A stretch of 34,025 bases of DNA from Cerioporus squamosus (taxonomy: Eukaryota > Basidiomycota > Agaricomycetes > Polyporales > Polyporaceae), in NCBI GenBank assembly GCA_022592435.1, contig JABYQS010000300.1:1-34025 (forward strand), written 5' to 3'. The notes beneath the pieces are model-generated. The model was not told the origin of the DNA. It did not search any database and worked only from the letters and a program-made list of their open reading frames with translations. This document shows, piece after piece, positions 1-11,141 of this stretch (position 1 is its first letter; the number at the start of each line of letters is the position of its first letter). The translations under genes and the position numbers were made by a program.

Positions 1-2463
1 GCAGATGGGTTCCAGTAGTCCAAACGCAACAGCTCCGAATAGCGAATCCCAGTCGCCTTGAAGAGGTCTTCGCGCTCCTTCGAGGACCCGGCGTTCAGCC
101 AGGCCGTCGCAGCCTCCCGATGGGCATCCACATCGCGTACGACGAACTTGGCAAAATCTGTGCTCTCGATATTGTCCTGGGACGCAGTGCAGAGAGTACA
201 AAGGACCCGTGTGTGATTGAACGGACCAAAGCCCGCTAACTGGCGAGCCGCCAGCAGGTCTCCGACAACCGGAACAACGGCGGCTCGAGCGCGACGACCT
301 GCGCGAGATAGCGCAGTACGTTGATAGTACACGCCGGGATCACGGAAGTCCACAAGCTCATCAACTAGTGGTGCGAGGAAGTGATTGATTTGATCCTTGG
401 AGGGTTTTGTCGGGCCAGGGACAACGCCAACAAGGAATAGGTTCTCGGGGAGATAGCGAAGGTGGGGGGGAAGATTCAAACAAACCATGTAAATCCCCGT
501 GCTCGAGACGTTGTGCTTGGCTTCCTTCATCTGGTAAGGATTGAAGCCATCCGCGGACAGGCTGAAAACGAGCCGCAACTCGTCACCTGGTGCATCAAGG
601 AACGGCTTGTCGTCAAAGCCGAGGAACTCCTGCAGCGCTAGACCGTCGAAGATATCCCCCATCAATTCCGGGGCCTCTTCGTTCCGGCATCGTTGTAGCC
701 AGGTCTCTATCTCCTCCCGAGACAGCATGCGTCCGAGCCAGTGCTTGAGAGACTGATGTAGGTACTTGCGAACGGGAAACCGGATTACCTTTCCGCGAAT
801 CGTCCGCTTGCACCACAGATCTGAACCGCACGCGTCGCTGGTGGGAGTAGCACGATACGTACAGCAATCCGGGGGCGTTGAAGCCAAATCATATAAGGCG
901 AAGCAGCTGGCGCAACAGTTGTACGTCGTCACGTAAGGATCGAGATTGAACGCGCTGAGTACCGTGCGAGGGTCGCGAGCCAGGTGACGGAGAAGGCGGA
1001 GGTCTTGAGGTTGCAAAGGGCTGGGCGAGCGGGCGTATTCGAGAGTCAGTTGAATGGTACTGCGCAATCCACCCATCATCGCAGCCGTGGCCTTACGGGA
1101 CAAACCGAGAAGTAGGCCGGCGGTTGCTGCGACGATTGAGTACGCGTGTACGGGGGCGGCCATCGGTGTCCAAGACGTCCAGTTTGCGTCAAAGTAACGA
1201 CCTGTAGTGAGACATGATCAAGAAGTCCCACTGCTCTCGTTGCGCGAACGTACTGGTGTCCATTCCCTCTTGGGAGTTACGCACATCCTGTTTTCCGGCG
1301 TCTCCGGCTAGCTGTTGTCTCTCCCATTCCATCTCCTTCAGGTCCTCCAGACACTCAAGCTCTTCAAGTATCCGCGCCTTCAACCTCTTCATATCCGTGT
1401 CCAGCTCATCATCAAGACCGTAGGCCATGCACTTCAGAGAGTACAACGACTCGACGAGCCACTCGTGGTAGTCGAGGAACTCCCGATTGTGGCGATCACG
1501 AGGGTCCAGAGTATGAAAGTCGCATTCCGACGGATCCTCGGACTCGAAGTTCTGACGCCGATAGGAGCTAGATGAGGTAGGAGGCTGAGAGAAGCGAAGA
1601 GATTGCCCTGCTGTGGTGAACACCATCATTGCGCGAATGAAAGCGACTCGAAGGTGCATGACGTCGTCCATTTGAGAAGCCACCTGAGCTGCGTGCGCCA
1701 AGTCCGGGACATCATGGCTGGATGTGTCAGACACACGAGGAAGTGGAGGTAAGGAGGGATGTGCCGTGGAGACTGCCGTGTTCGCGGATTTCGGGGTGTG
1801 CACGCTGGCGAGAGTCGCAGCCAGAGTCGTACTTGCCATCCTCGAGGTGGTCGGTCTCGTTGAATTCGAGCTGATCGAGCTCACAGAGCTCGTGGCCGTT
1901 GCACTTGCAGATCTCGAGGCCGTCGCGCCCCCCGACCTGGGAGGCACTGTCGCGCCTGCCGCTCTGGGAGCCGTCGTGTCCGTCGACTTGGGAGTTGTAG
2001 CCTCCGCAGATGTTGCGCCCGTCGCATCCGGAGATTTCGATGCCGTCTCGCCAGTAGCAGAGGTTGCTGCACGCGCGAATGTTGCGGACCTAGCTTTGCC
2101 AGAGTTCGCGGCCATCGCACGCGAGAATCTCGGGGTCGCCGCTCGGGCAGATACTGAGGTTTGCGCTGTCGAAGGCATCGAGGTCGTTGCGCCTGAGACG
2201 TTAAGAATTGTCGTGGAGGTAGTGATGCTGGCAGCTTTCAATCGCGCAGGATTGATTGACAACCTGCCCTTCGCAGGTCTTATCGTGGCATTGGTCGACG
2301 ACCCTGCAGACTCGTTCAAAGTGAGGTCAGTCATGGCTTGTCCGAGCTCTTCTATTGCGTTAGATTTAGTAGCTCGCGCCACTGCCTCACGCAGTTGTGT
2401 TCGCTGCGAGCGACGATATGCTGTCGAGCTACTTTCATGTTCCCGACCAGCCTGAGCAGACAA
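1..2463 (-). CDS. CACTA/EnSpm-type (Tnp2-like) transposase, truncated by window edge
   Basis: Two exons read as one protein. The first (2463 to 1254) gives a roughly 420-residue Ser/Thr/Ala-rich, low-complexity N-terminus followed by an acidic helical stretch. A 52 bp intron (1253-1202, GTACGT...CTACAG) joins in frame to a second exon that stays open to position 1. The second exon has the hallmarks I know from basidiomycete Tnp2/Transposase_21 proteins: RYFDANWTSW, a cysteine cluster CCASCFALY with later CCTYRATP, the core FSLSADGFNP, MVCLNLPPHLRY, VVPGPTKPSKDQINHF and CTLCTASQDN. The catalytic half lies outside the window. The open frame begins at a TTG just after an intron-like acceptor (CTGCTCAG). 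The first in-frame ATG is at 2337. A short exon starting MSETARDGG at 2632 may be the true start, but its phase does not join cleanly. No terminal inverted repeat could be defined. Plavaka-type is an alternative family label. Confidence 0.8.
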
Positions 2464-2800
2464 TTAGATCTAGCCGGTAACATGGATCTTGGGAGGGCTC
2501 ACAGCGTTGGAACCACCCCCGGTCCGCCGCATACTTTGCGAAGGCGTAATTGGGGAAGTTCAGAGGAGAGATTGGATTCCTGAGCGGTGGAGGAGAGGCA
2601 GGCACCCCTCCGTCGCGTGCCGTTTCAGACATTCAGCGCCAGAATCGGAAGCGCTGGGGACTACTACCTAACAGTGGCACACAGTCGGACGGTCGAACGT
2701 GGAATGACTGAAATCTTTGCGCAAACAATGACAGGCTAGGCAATACGATACACAGAAACCAAAGGAGATCTAGTCAACGCCCTTCCGACGATACCGCTTG

Positions 2801-4256
2801 TTATTTGGCGACACCCTGAGTGAAAGCGGAGATTGTGGCCAACATTTCCTCCTGAAGAGGCGTACATAGCTGCATCGAGTGTTAAGCGTGTGATTACTGG
2901 CAATACGTCCTGCACATACCTTGATAGTAGTGTCTAGGAGAGACATGAACTGGCGGAACTCGACGTATGCCTCTCTCAAGCGGGCGAAGTCGACTTCGCC
3001 GCCGTCAAGGCCAGTGACGACAGTCGGGGAAGCTGCGTAGCGCGAGAGTTCCTGTCATGCAATACGCTGTCAGATGCAGCAAGACAATACGACTTCACAT
3101 AAGACTGACCTCGAGGGCTCTCTCAACTTCGCCATGTTCGACTGCGTGGGCTTGGGCCCTGGTAAGGAATTCCTCGAATTTCTGCAGCTCATGGTTGACC
3201 CTATAGCTAGGCAGATACGAGCCCGGGGACGACAGCCAGGTCGTCTCGAGGCGGAAGGCGAGCCGTCCACTCGCTGAGATGAGCTCGTCGCGCGCACGAT
3301 AAAGGCGAGCCAAATGCTTGCAGTGCGGTTTCGCTTCCGAGAGGAACACCTTCTTCGAGATCTTCATGGAATGGTCTATCTCGATCAGCTGGTCGAGTGC
3401 GTTCTGTCTGAAGGTCAGATCCATATTATGTGCGCGCACGTGAAGACGCCTACCTTGCTGGTGAGCGTGACGAAGTACGGCATCCATTCAGCTGCGACTT
3501 GTAGAATGGTCTCCCTGTTCTCGGTGGCTTCCTTGAATTGTTTCACGAATTGGGGCATGGATCGGCGAAGGCGAACCCGGTCCTTGACAGGAGTGGCGGG
3601 GTCCTTGCCGTACATGTGGTTAACGGCGTTGACCTGTGTATCACGCTCGTCAGGACCCGCACAAGGCAGCGATTGAGAGAGGTAGTACTGGACCTTCTCC
3701 ATCAGTTCTTCGAGACGCTGACACAGGTCGAGCGCACCAGCATGCTTCGCGTTCATTTCGGCCATGAGGTCGACGCCATCACCTGCTTTGGCACTCTGGC
3801 CCGTCTTACGAGCCTGCCCTGCATCCGACACTACTCCGGGGTGGGGGTTGGCTTCAGTCGGTGTAGGGGACAGCTCAGTAGAGCTATGCTTACCTGACAC
3901 AGTCGTCACGGCCAGGGCGCCGACATCGTCGCCGTTGGTCTCTAGATGTTCCGCATCTCCATAGAGCTTGCACAACTTGCCGTGCAAGTTACGCAAGGAC
4001 ATGCGCAGCCCGGCACGATGGTCTTTGTTTGTCAATTCGAGTCGCGCAGCAATGTTGGCTGTCCACTGCGAGTGATCCATAGAGAGCATGTATTCGCGTC
4101 GAATCCTAAGATTGTCGTTGAGTGCAAGGTCCAGATGGCATGAGCTATAGAGACGTACCTCAACATGGCTAAGTCGAAGGGCAAGCAAGCCGTCCGAACT
4201 TCTTTGTCCTTCTCGTGCACTTTGACTATGGCGGCGGGGATGCTGATTCTATCCAT
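2801..4256 (-). CDS. C-left: novel helical protein, left copy of mirrored cassette
   Basis: Five exons: 4256-4159, 4105-3454, 3403-3110, 3051-2920 and 2869-2801, spliced to 414 residues from ATG (MDRISIPAAIV) to TAA. No known domain is recognised. The protein is mostly charged helix, with a Pro/Ser/Gly-rich linker after about residue 115. It is paralogous to C-right (21475-22794). Exon 1 is 98 nt in both and exon 3 is 294 nt in both, with the same phases. Aligned signatures include WTANIAARL / WGSRLASRI, LARLYRARDELISASG / ILRLKRERDRAVEQAS and VDFARLREAYVEF / VDVELLLVAFDEY. The left copy has one extra intron near its end. It lies 330 bp downstream of A-left on the same strand and has its own TATA box about 90 nt upstream. 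Function unknown. Confidence 0.85.
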
Positions 4257-4342
4257 GGCGAGGAGATGTCGTGGTGTGGTAGATGTCGTAGGGCGGAAGA
4301 CGTCGTGGTACAAAGGCGACAGATGTATGAGGCGAGAGCTTT

Positions 4343-4350
4343 GTTATATG
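4343..4350 (-). promoter_or_regulatory. TATA box of C-left
   Basis: The minus strand reads CATATAAC about 90 nt upstream of the C-left ATG. The same spacing is seen at C-right and at the genes starting at 11849, 13650 and 29966, which supports these starts. Confidence 0.55.
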
Positions 4351-4586
4351 GGAGTTGTAAAGACGACACTGCAGAATGGCCCATTGTGGTTCCTTTGTCC
4401 TGTCACGCAAATGAGCAACATGAGGCATCGAACATCTGGAAGCTCCATGATAAAATCGGAATCGGGGTAATTACGCGTGAGATTGCACAACTACGCACAC
4501 TAGTCACGGTCCTACTCATCGCTGCAGGTATGTGTAGCAGTGCGATGAATGTACATTGAAGCAGGGCATTCCGGTAACTGGGGAAA

Positions 4587-5846
4587 CTAGACAAAGAAAA
4601 CCCCCCCCAGCCATCCAATGACGTACGACAGTGTGTCCGACAGTCTACGAACGGCCAACGACATGCCAAGGACAGCCATCGTGGATGCCATTACCAGGTA
4701 TGGACGCAAGGCCGCGGCAACGAACCGACAGGATGACACGGATTCGTTGATAGAAGACGCTAACCAGACCGCAGCGTCATTGAAGAGCGCGGAGACATCG
4801 ACTTGAGTGACTAAGACGATGGCGAGAAGAGCGAGCGCGATGGAAACGGTCATGACGCGTGCTCCTGTGACGTCCGGCGCATGAGTGAAGGTGGCGGTCG
4901 GGGCCTCGAACGTGACGCCATCTACGAGGACGCGCATGGGACCAAGTCCCGGAGGAAGATTGGCAAGGTACTGCGCCTGTCGAAACGATTCAGCGGAGAG
5001 TTAGTAACATTGGTAGACAGCGCTTACCTCCCTGATATCAGCGACTTTGACTACCAAGTGCATAGGTTTAACATCGACACCACGCTTTCTCAAGTACCCT
5101 GCAAGTCCAAACTATGGTCAGCATAGGCGACGATCACAAGCTGGTGTGGACTCGGACATTGGAGGGCATCTCGGAAGAGAAAACGGAGCTTGCGGTGGGT
5201 GATGGCTATCTCAACAGCATACTGCGACAGGTCATCACTGGGGGACACCTAGGACGGCAAGGGATATGTGGCGCGTAAGAACATAGGTGTGTCACAGGAC
5301 GTACCACAAGGGCCGCGATGCTACTGGGATCTTCTTCCAGACGGACCATCCTGTATGGGGCAAAAGGGAACGTGGGCTCCGCGGCAGTCGAGGTAGCCAG
5401 ATATTCGCGATTGACAGCGTTGTAACCGCCTGAGAGATCACTGTAAGTGACCTACCATGTATTGCACACAACGTCGGTGAGTATATCCACGGGTACAACA
5501 CGCAGTAGCTCACCGACGAAGTCAGTCTGGTCCCATTCGCGACGAAGACCTCTGGAGGCTAGAAGAGAGCGGTTAGTCTGGGAGCGTGAACAGGCCGCCA
5601 AGAACTTACGCCAGCACTAGGCAAGAGCGCGTCGTTGTTGGGATGAACGGCCTCGGTAGTCGGCGTAGCAGCCGGAAGACGGGAAGGCGGCGATGGTGCG
5701 GGAGAAGTGGACGACGGGGCGCGCGCTGCGGTCGGTATAGCTGATAGTGTGGCCATGGCCGCGAGGAAATGCGGCGAGGGGTCATCAGGGAGGATAAGAG
5801 GCATACGAGGGGACGGAGCAGGAGTTGTCGAATCATCGCTATCCAT
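4587..5846 (-). CDS. A-left: novel protein with C-terminal membrane segments
   Basis: Six exons: 5846-5610, 5558-5514, 5451-5305, 5248-5158, 5098-5028 and 4976-4587, spliced to 326 residues. The start MDSDDST sits inside the left inverted repeat. A Pro/Ala/Ser-rich N-terminus follows, then a mixed alpha/beta-looking middle (ITHRKLRFLFRDALQWYLRK), then two hydrophobic stretches (VSIALALLAIVLVTQV and YLVMASTMAVLGMSLAV), so the protein is probably membrane-anchored by its C-terminus. It is paralogous to A-right: exon 2 is 45 nt and exon 5 is 71 nt in both. The phase-1 intron splits the same Trp codon in LQWYLRK / LVWFVER. The donor of intron 4 (GTCCGA) is non-consensus but is the only one keeping the frame. 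No known domain is recognised. It is transcribed divergently from B-left across the shared 1518 bp spacer. Confidence 0.85.
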
Positions 5847-7373
5847 GGCGGTGAGACGTTGGGACAATGCGAGAGGAAGCTTGTTGGAGGCGAAGGATGC
5901 TAGTTGGGAGGCGAGCGACCGGTGAGCGGAAGCTGGATGGAAGACGGGCGTGAGCAGACCTCGCGGGATGATACGCAGAGGGGGGAACAGACTCCGAAAC
6001 CATTCGCCAGGACCTGGGCAGCAGGGATGAGAACCGATACTGTGGGTCTCGGGATCTCCGGATGCAAACCGCACCTTCTTCGCGAGGGGACAATGCAGTC
6101 GCGATGGAGGCTTCATACCGTGGCCGTAGCACATGTCGTTATCGACAGTCGGGATTGTGATACACCGAGCCCAGTGCCCTCGATTCTGGGTGTTCGCGCC
6201 ACCAGCGCCGCTGTGAAGGTGCAGCGTGTTGCAATTGACCTGCATCGCTGGTCAAGATTGCCCTAATAACGTTACGCTGAGATGAGGCCTCGATGGAAAT
6301 CAGTTTGCGAATACGTACGACGGTGGCTTTTGTGGCGAGACCTCAATCGCCGGGGGGCATGAAGGCGATACTCACGACATGCCCGATTAATGCCTACCAA
6401 CCTAGGGGCGCGCAAATGCCGTACGGGTGCGTCACTGAGGCCAACATTCTCCACGGAATCGCGTCTTGTGCTCGCGGCGGGCGCCGATTGGACGTGCGAA
6501 TAGGTCTTGACAATCGCGTTCCCCCTGGCTGATCATGAACAGGCGCCCTCGACGAAGTTCTTGCAACGAGGGGTGTGAAAAGGGGTAGAATGACTCACTC
6601 AGCGAGGCACTCGTGGCGCACACGCGTAACCTTGAAGCTTCTACCAGCCATGCTGGACATTCTCGTGATCCTCGCGGAGACCGAGAGAACTGACTGCGGA
6701 TCCAACAGTGAGCGGGGAATTTGCAGCGTCAGCGACCGCAGGATCAAGAAAAGCATGCCGACAGCACTGGGACTGCCTGTGAGAGCTTGAAGACCGCAAA
6801 CGGAGGGCGACTGCGACGGTTTAGAGACGAGAAGGTGCAGCCCGATGGTCATGGCTCGAAAGGGATATCCAAATAGGGGCAGAAAGAGAGAAGATCGCCA
6901 TGAGATTAAGCCACTCTGTGGGTGCCCTCGCGTCGCGACACGTCATCGCATATCGGAGCAGGATCAGCGGAATGAATGCATGCTGGTGTGTGGTGGGAGA
7001 GCGGCGGGAGAGGTGGGAGCAGAAGTCGGTAGGCCAGCGTGTGACCGTGTCACATGTCACGCCAGGCACCCATTGCCATTGGCCAGGTGACCGTCACACA
7101 TGTTCTAAACCGGGATCGGCTTCGTGGCGATAACCTTGACCTCCTCTCTTCCAGCATCCACGGCGACGTGCTTGCAACGAGGTATCCTGTCCTCCGTCTC
7201 TGAGATCTAGCTGGAGAACTCGTGCACAGTAGCTTCGCCCTTCTGCCGCGCGCTCTGGGGCTCGGCAACGCCCTGCAGTCCGCCGCAATGGTCCTAACGT
7301 ATCACGACTCTCGTCTCGCAACTCTCTTCCACTCCCCACCTTGCTCCCCGCAAGCTCGCTCCCAATGCCCGCA
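5827..7373 (+). repeat. Left arm of 1547 bp inverted repeat (A/B spacer plus both start codons)
   Basis: This segment is repeated in inverted orientation at 18324-19870. Both arms have 1518 bp between the A and B start codons, and by eye only about five differences lie in that spacer (near 6186, 6255, 6731, 7342 and 7345), plus one in A codon 5. Homology at nucleotide level stops about 20 nt into gene A and 9 nt into gene B. The arm therefore carries the whole divergent control region. Several short open frames occur in it in both copies, but none could be supported as a gene. Confidence 0.95.
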
Positions 7374-8306
7374 GTGAACTCTTACCTCCGACGTGCGTGG
7401 CTCTTGTGACATCTTGTCTCTCACGTTCCGTACTCAACGATCTGTCTGCAGGTGTTCAACAAGCTCTACACGAGCTAGTCATAGACTTCCAGCTGGACAT
7501 TTCTCTGGATCTCTTGATGCTCCGGAGTAAGTTTGCTGACGAACTTTGATTCGATCCGCTCACCTGCGTGCCCAGTTCTTGGCCCCGCTGATGGCCTTAA
7601 TGGTCGGTACCGGTCTCGCTCAGAATCCCGCGTCAGCGCCGTACTCAAGCGTGAAGTGCGTCGTCATTCTATATATCATTCGAGGCTACAATTATGATCA
7701 GGTTCGCGCCCGCCGCATTACCATCGACCGTGGGCAGACCCCTATGCTCGTCAGTGTGACCTCGGATGGGAAGACCTTGTACGTACACCATCTAATCCTC
7801 AGCATCTGTCGACCAACTCCCCATACCAGCTACCGCGCCTTTGGCTCAGAACCTCTGTATGAGGCTGGCGATGCTCGGCTCATGCGGCTCACAATTCCTC
7901 AGGTGAGACGCCGCCTGTTCACTTTGCCACTAACCCTGATCCCCTGTCCTAGCTCGACCGCCTTGCTGCGGAGTGCAAACGAGTACTTGAAGACGTCCAG
8001 CAGACATTCTTGGACCACTATCCTCACAATACGGATGCTCAGGATCTGACTACCTTGCCCAATGCTGTCAGTATGCTTGTCCCACTCTGCGCGCAAGCAT
8101 TCTGACGCCTAGCTCTAGATCAGAGACTTCTACGAGACACTTACCAACTTAGAGCACTCGGTAAGCATTCACATGCCTTGGTCGCAATCGCGCTTAGTTT
8201 CTTGGCCCTGCTTCAAAATAGCGAGTTGCAACTGGAGATGAACTACGAAGAGGGACGCAGCAGACGGGAGCGACACGTCCGAGGCGCTGCTTCTTCGAGT
8301 GTATAG
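7365..8306 (+). CDS. B-left: novel small protein, divergent partner of A-left
   Basis: Eight exons: 7365-7392, 7452-7526, 7576-7640, 7702-7778, 7830-7902, 7953-8066, about 8119-8160, and a last one from 8222. The start MPAVNSYLRRVQQALHEL lies at the inner edge of the left inverted repeat. It is paralogous to B-right: exons 2, 4, 6 and 7 are 75, 77, 114 and 42 nt in both copies. The clearest shared segment is RITIDRGQTPMLVSVTSDGK / HISLNVGVNPPVVILTPSGK. No known domain is recognised. The last exon is uncertain. Spliced in phase it starts RVATGDELR and runs on to a stop near 8533, whereas the neighbouring frame (LQLEMNYEEGRSRRERH, stop at 8306) looks more like the B-right tail. A one-base frameshift in this copy is therefore possible. 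Confidence 0.75.
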
Positions 8307-8639
8307 CGAGGTTTCTTTGTACATATGAGTTCAATCGCGTCTGTGTTAGCATAGTGACCCTCTTGGGGAAGCACATGAGTTCAAGACGATATGCATTGGC
8401 TGAGAACCACTGTCAATACAATGCGAGCGACATAGTATATACTGGATACATGTCGAGCTCTTCGCGCTCGTCCAGTTACCTTGACGAGTCGCTCGAACGT
8501 AGCCAGCAAGAGCAAGGATACACAGCATGGTGATATACGAAGCGAGGCACGCTGAGTGGTTGTTTGGGCGCGAGTGATTGACAGGTGAGAGGACGCGCAG
8601 GCAAGAGTCTCGTAGCGTGATTATATTCCCAGAGCGATA

Positions 8640-10013
8640 TGTGTGCAGATTGGGAAAACGCACCAACATGGCGAATGCACAGTTGAATGCAAGTGGAGAA
8701 GAGCCTGCCATACGTCGAGGGGCTTCATCGCGAGACGGCACTCGCTATTCTCGAGTTCCGACATGAGCCCAGGGCAGGACGTGGTGGCGTCGCGGGTGGT
8801 CTTGGTATTCGGCAACGCGAGGGTGGAGACCTCTCCTCTCGCGAGAGCTTCGATCCTGTGCAAAAGAAGCGGTCACAAACATGAGTATTCCGGCTGATCA
8901 TCTTCTCCCACTCATGCTGACCGTGGGGCCGCGTACCCGGTGTTGAACTCACCTCAATCGCCGGGGTCGCTGCCGATTCTACCGTCGACGCAGCCTCCCG
9001 ATGACGACACAAACGCGCGCCGGCAGTCTCCGCAGTCTCGTCTTGCATCAAGGTGTCGCATTGGACGGTCGACTCGCGGAGGAGACTTGGGATGGCATTC
9101 CGGAGGATGTGGCGTGGACAATTGTTGATGTTCTGGCCGATCGATGCTGGACGCTACCATGAGTGCTTCATCGCGTTGAAGGTACGCTGAGACGCTTCCT
9201 TTTGTCGGTGCGACTTCGGAGTCCGTGGGCAGCATGACGAGAAGGAGAAGAGCCGGGATAACGGCGAGAAGATGGAGAACAACGAAGTGCTGTTGTTGCG
9301 CGGGGTGCCGTCCGTGCCTGTGGGGATGACCGGTGCATCTGTCCGCGGAATAGTTCTGAACGGGAACCTCGCGAACTTACCCAGCATGATCTGTAGGCGG
9401 ATGGAAGCAGTGTCTAAGTCGCTCTCGACTGTGTTCCGTGCAGAACAGGCGAGTGCGGCGCGACGGCGCGGTGATTGTTGACGTGACGAAGATGAGAACG
9501 CATCCTGACCGACAGTATGCTGTGTGTGATTGCTCTTGTGTACAGCTCTCTGTCGGACCGCTTTCCTCGAAGGCAGATATGGCGTGTCGTGGCAGCAAAG
9601 TATCCGCCGATCATGTCGCGGTTGCATGCATAGAAATATTAGCGCGAGAACAGAGGGAAGGACAGCGCGCACCTATGATACACAACGACCACCTGCGGAC
9701 GTCTGTCGCGCGGGAATCGCCTTGTCATTCGCAGATGCCGTTGGCGGCGCGCAGACACTTAACCAGACATTTAATGCCATCACACAGGGGTAAGTACAGC
9801 CTTGGATGGGTAGCAGGGGAAGTCCGCTAGTGGTCTGGGACCTGAAGCTTGAAGTTTAGACGATATCATCGACGCGTCGGAGCACGGCGACCTCCACCTG
9901 ATGACCACATCAGTGACCCTACGTATACTACATTTGCGGACGCCGAGACAGCAGAGATGCAGCGACAGATAGCGATACAGAGAAAGGAGCACAGAAGACG
10001 TAGCGCAGCCTGA
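8640..10013 (+). CDS. Possible spliced gene of unknown function, structure unresolved
   Basis: Several plus-strand stretches look like exons, but no single confident model emerges. Candidates are 8687-8884 (LPYVEGLHRETALAILEFRH), an open stretch around 9050-9180 ending at a GTACGC donor, 9232-9480 (HDEKEKSRDNGEKMENNEV), a stretch ending LNQTFNAITQG at a GTAAGT donor near 9793, and a last exon 9860-10013 with a charged helical end (AEMQRQIAIQRKEHRRR). The last junction joins in frame. The gene would follow B-left on the same strand, as the WD40 gene follows B-right, but the two are not homologous. A decayed gene is an equally good reading. The minus-strand open frame at 9154-9672 is an alternative but has no splice support. 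Confidence 0.35.
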
Positions 10014-11141
10014 AGAACCGGAACACATGAGTCCTCAGTTTTGACATGTCATGAGCAAGGGTGGACCTGGCACGCATCCAGCCTCGTCTGCTCGCTGCTA
10101 AGTGCGCGGGGTGGAACTCAGCGTGGGGGTTGGGCTAGGACCGGCGAAGCCGGACGCAGACGTGGCGCAGGTCGAGCCGCTGGGTGGGCGGGCTCGCTTG
10201 CGCCGCGATTTGGTAGCTGAGTTCGCACCTCCGTTACGCCCGACCTAGTGTCTTGCGTGTGGCGCAGGCAGCTCGGGCGGGCAAACAGGGTGTATTGTGC
10301 AAGCGAGAAGGGCGTGGCGGGTGGGACAAAAGCGGGAGTAGAGTATACTAGAAGCGATTACGCTAGAGGAGGAGACGGGTCTGTCGAGACTTGTACGCGA
10401 TGATGGAGGACGGACGAGCAAAAACTTTGCGCGCTCGTCTGCTCGGCTGGACGCTGGGCGCCTGCCTCGCGGGCTCGGCCGGGCCCTACACTAATCGCTG
10501 CTAGACAGCCGCACAGCCACCCTCGCGTCGAGATCATGCCCGATCCGAGAACATCGGGCGACGGCGTCATGGGTCGCTTCCACGTGCCTCCTAAGGCGTT
10601 GCTTATTTCACCATATACGGAGAGCTAGAGCTCCCACCCGCCGCGCCGGCGAAACTCATTAGTCTCGTTGCTTGACCATACGGACGGATGGATGACAGTC
10701 GATCCATTTTTGTATATGGTCTGCTGCTAACGCGCCCCCCTTGCAGGTCCACCGCCTTCGTCCCCTGCCAGTCGGAATTCTCGGAATTGCAGTGATCTGG
10801 CCAATCAGAGCGCCCCATTGACCAGATCACGTTACGCTGACCTCGAAGCGCCTTGTCAAGCGTCTCCCAGACACACATCTGACCGTGCAATGCCTGCACT
10901 GACCGCCACTGAGGTGCTCAAGTCGACGGGAAAGTATGTGTCGGCACTACCGCAGATGCTCAGGTCATCAGGGGGCCTGGCAGGTTGGACACAAGTGGGA
11001 GACGTGTTTCGCGTTGTTTGTGCATGTTGACGCGTAAACATCACGAGGCGAACTCATTACTGGTCCGCGAGAATACATTCCATTGAAGACAAGCTGACGA
11101 GGCCAAGGATATCGCGGATACATGAATACTTTGAACGAATG
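10014..11141. other. GC-rich intergenic stretch without a confident gene
   Basis: About 1.1 kb. It holds a strongly G/C-biased block (about 10080-10560) with a short perfect hairpin (CCGGC-GAA-GCCGG near 10142). A 46-codon open frame at 10890-11030 begins MPALTATEVLKSTGKYVSAL and has no visible partner exons. Nothing else is supportable. Confidence 0.5.

Noticed and set aside
1724..2455. 243-codon plus-strand open frame, Val/Ala-rich
   Set aside because: It is the antisense of the low-complexity Ser/Thr/Ala-rich N-terminus of the transposase, whose minus frame is longer and joins by an in-frame intron to the transposase core.
5559..6245. 228-codon minus-strand open frame starting MQVNCNTLHLHSGAGG
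   Set aside because: It merely joins spacer sequence to the first exon and intron 1 of A-left. The spacer part lacks start or splice support. It is kept only as a possible N-terminal extension of A.
5904..6266. Short open frames present in both repeat arms (for example 120 and 97 codons)
   Set aside because: Conservation follows automatically from the near-identity of the arms, and the few substitutions do not favour any frame.
9154..9672. 172-codon minus-strand open frame
   Set aside because: Ser/Arg-rich composition and no splice context. The plus strand offers better exon-like segments in the same place, although neither is secure.
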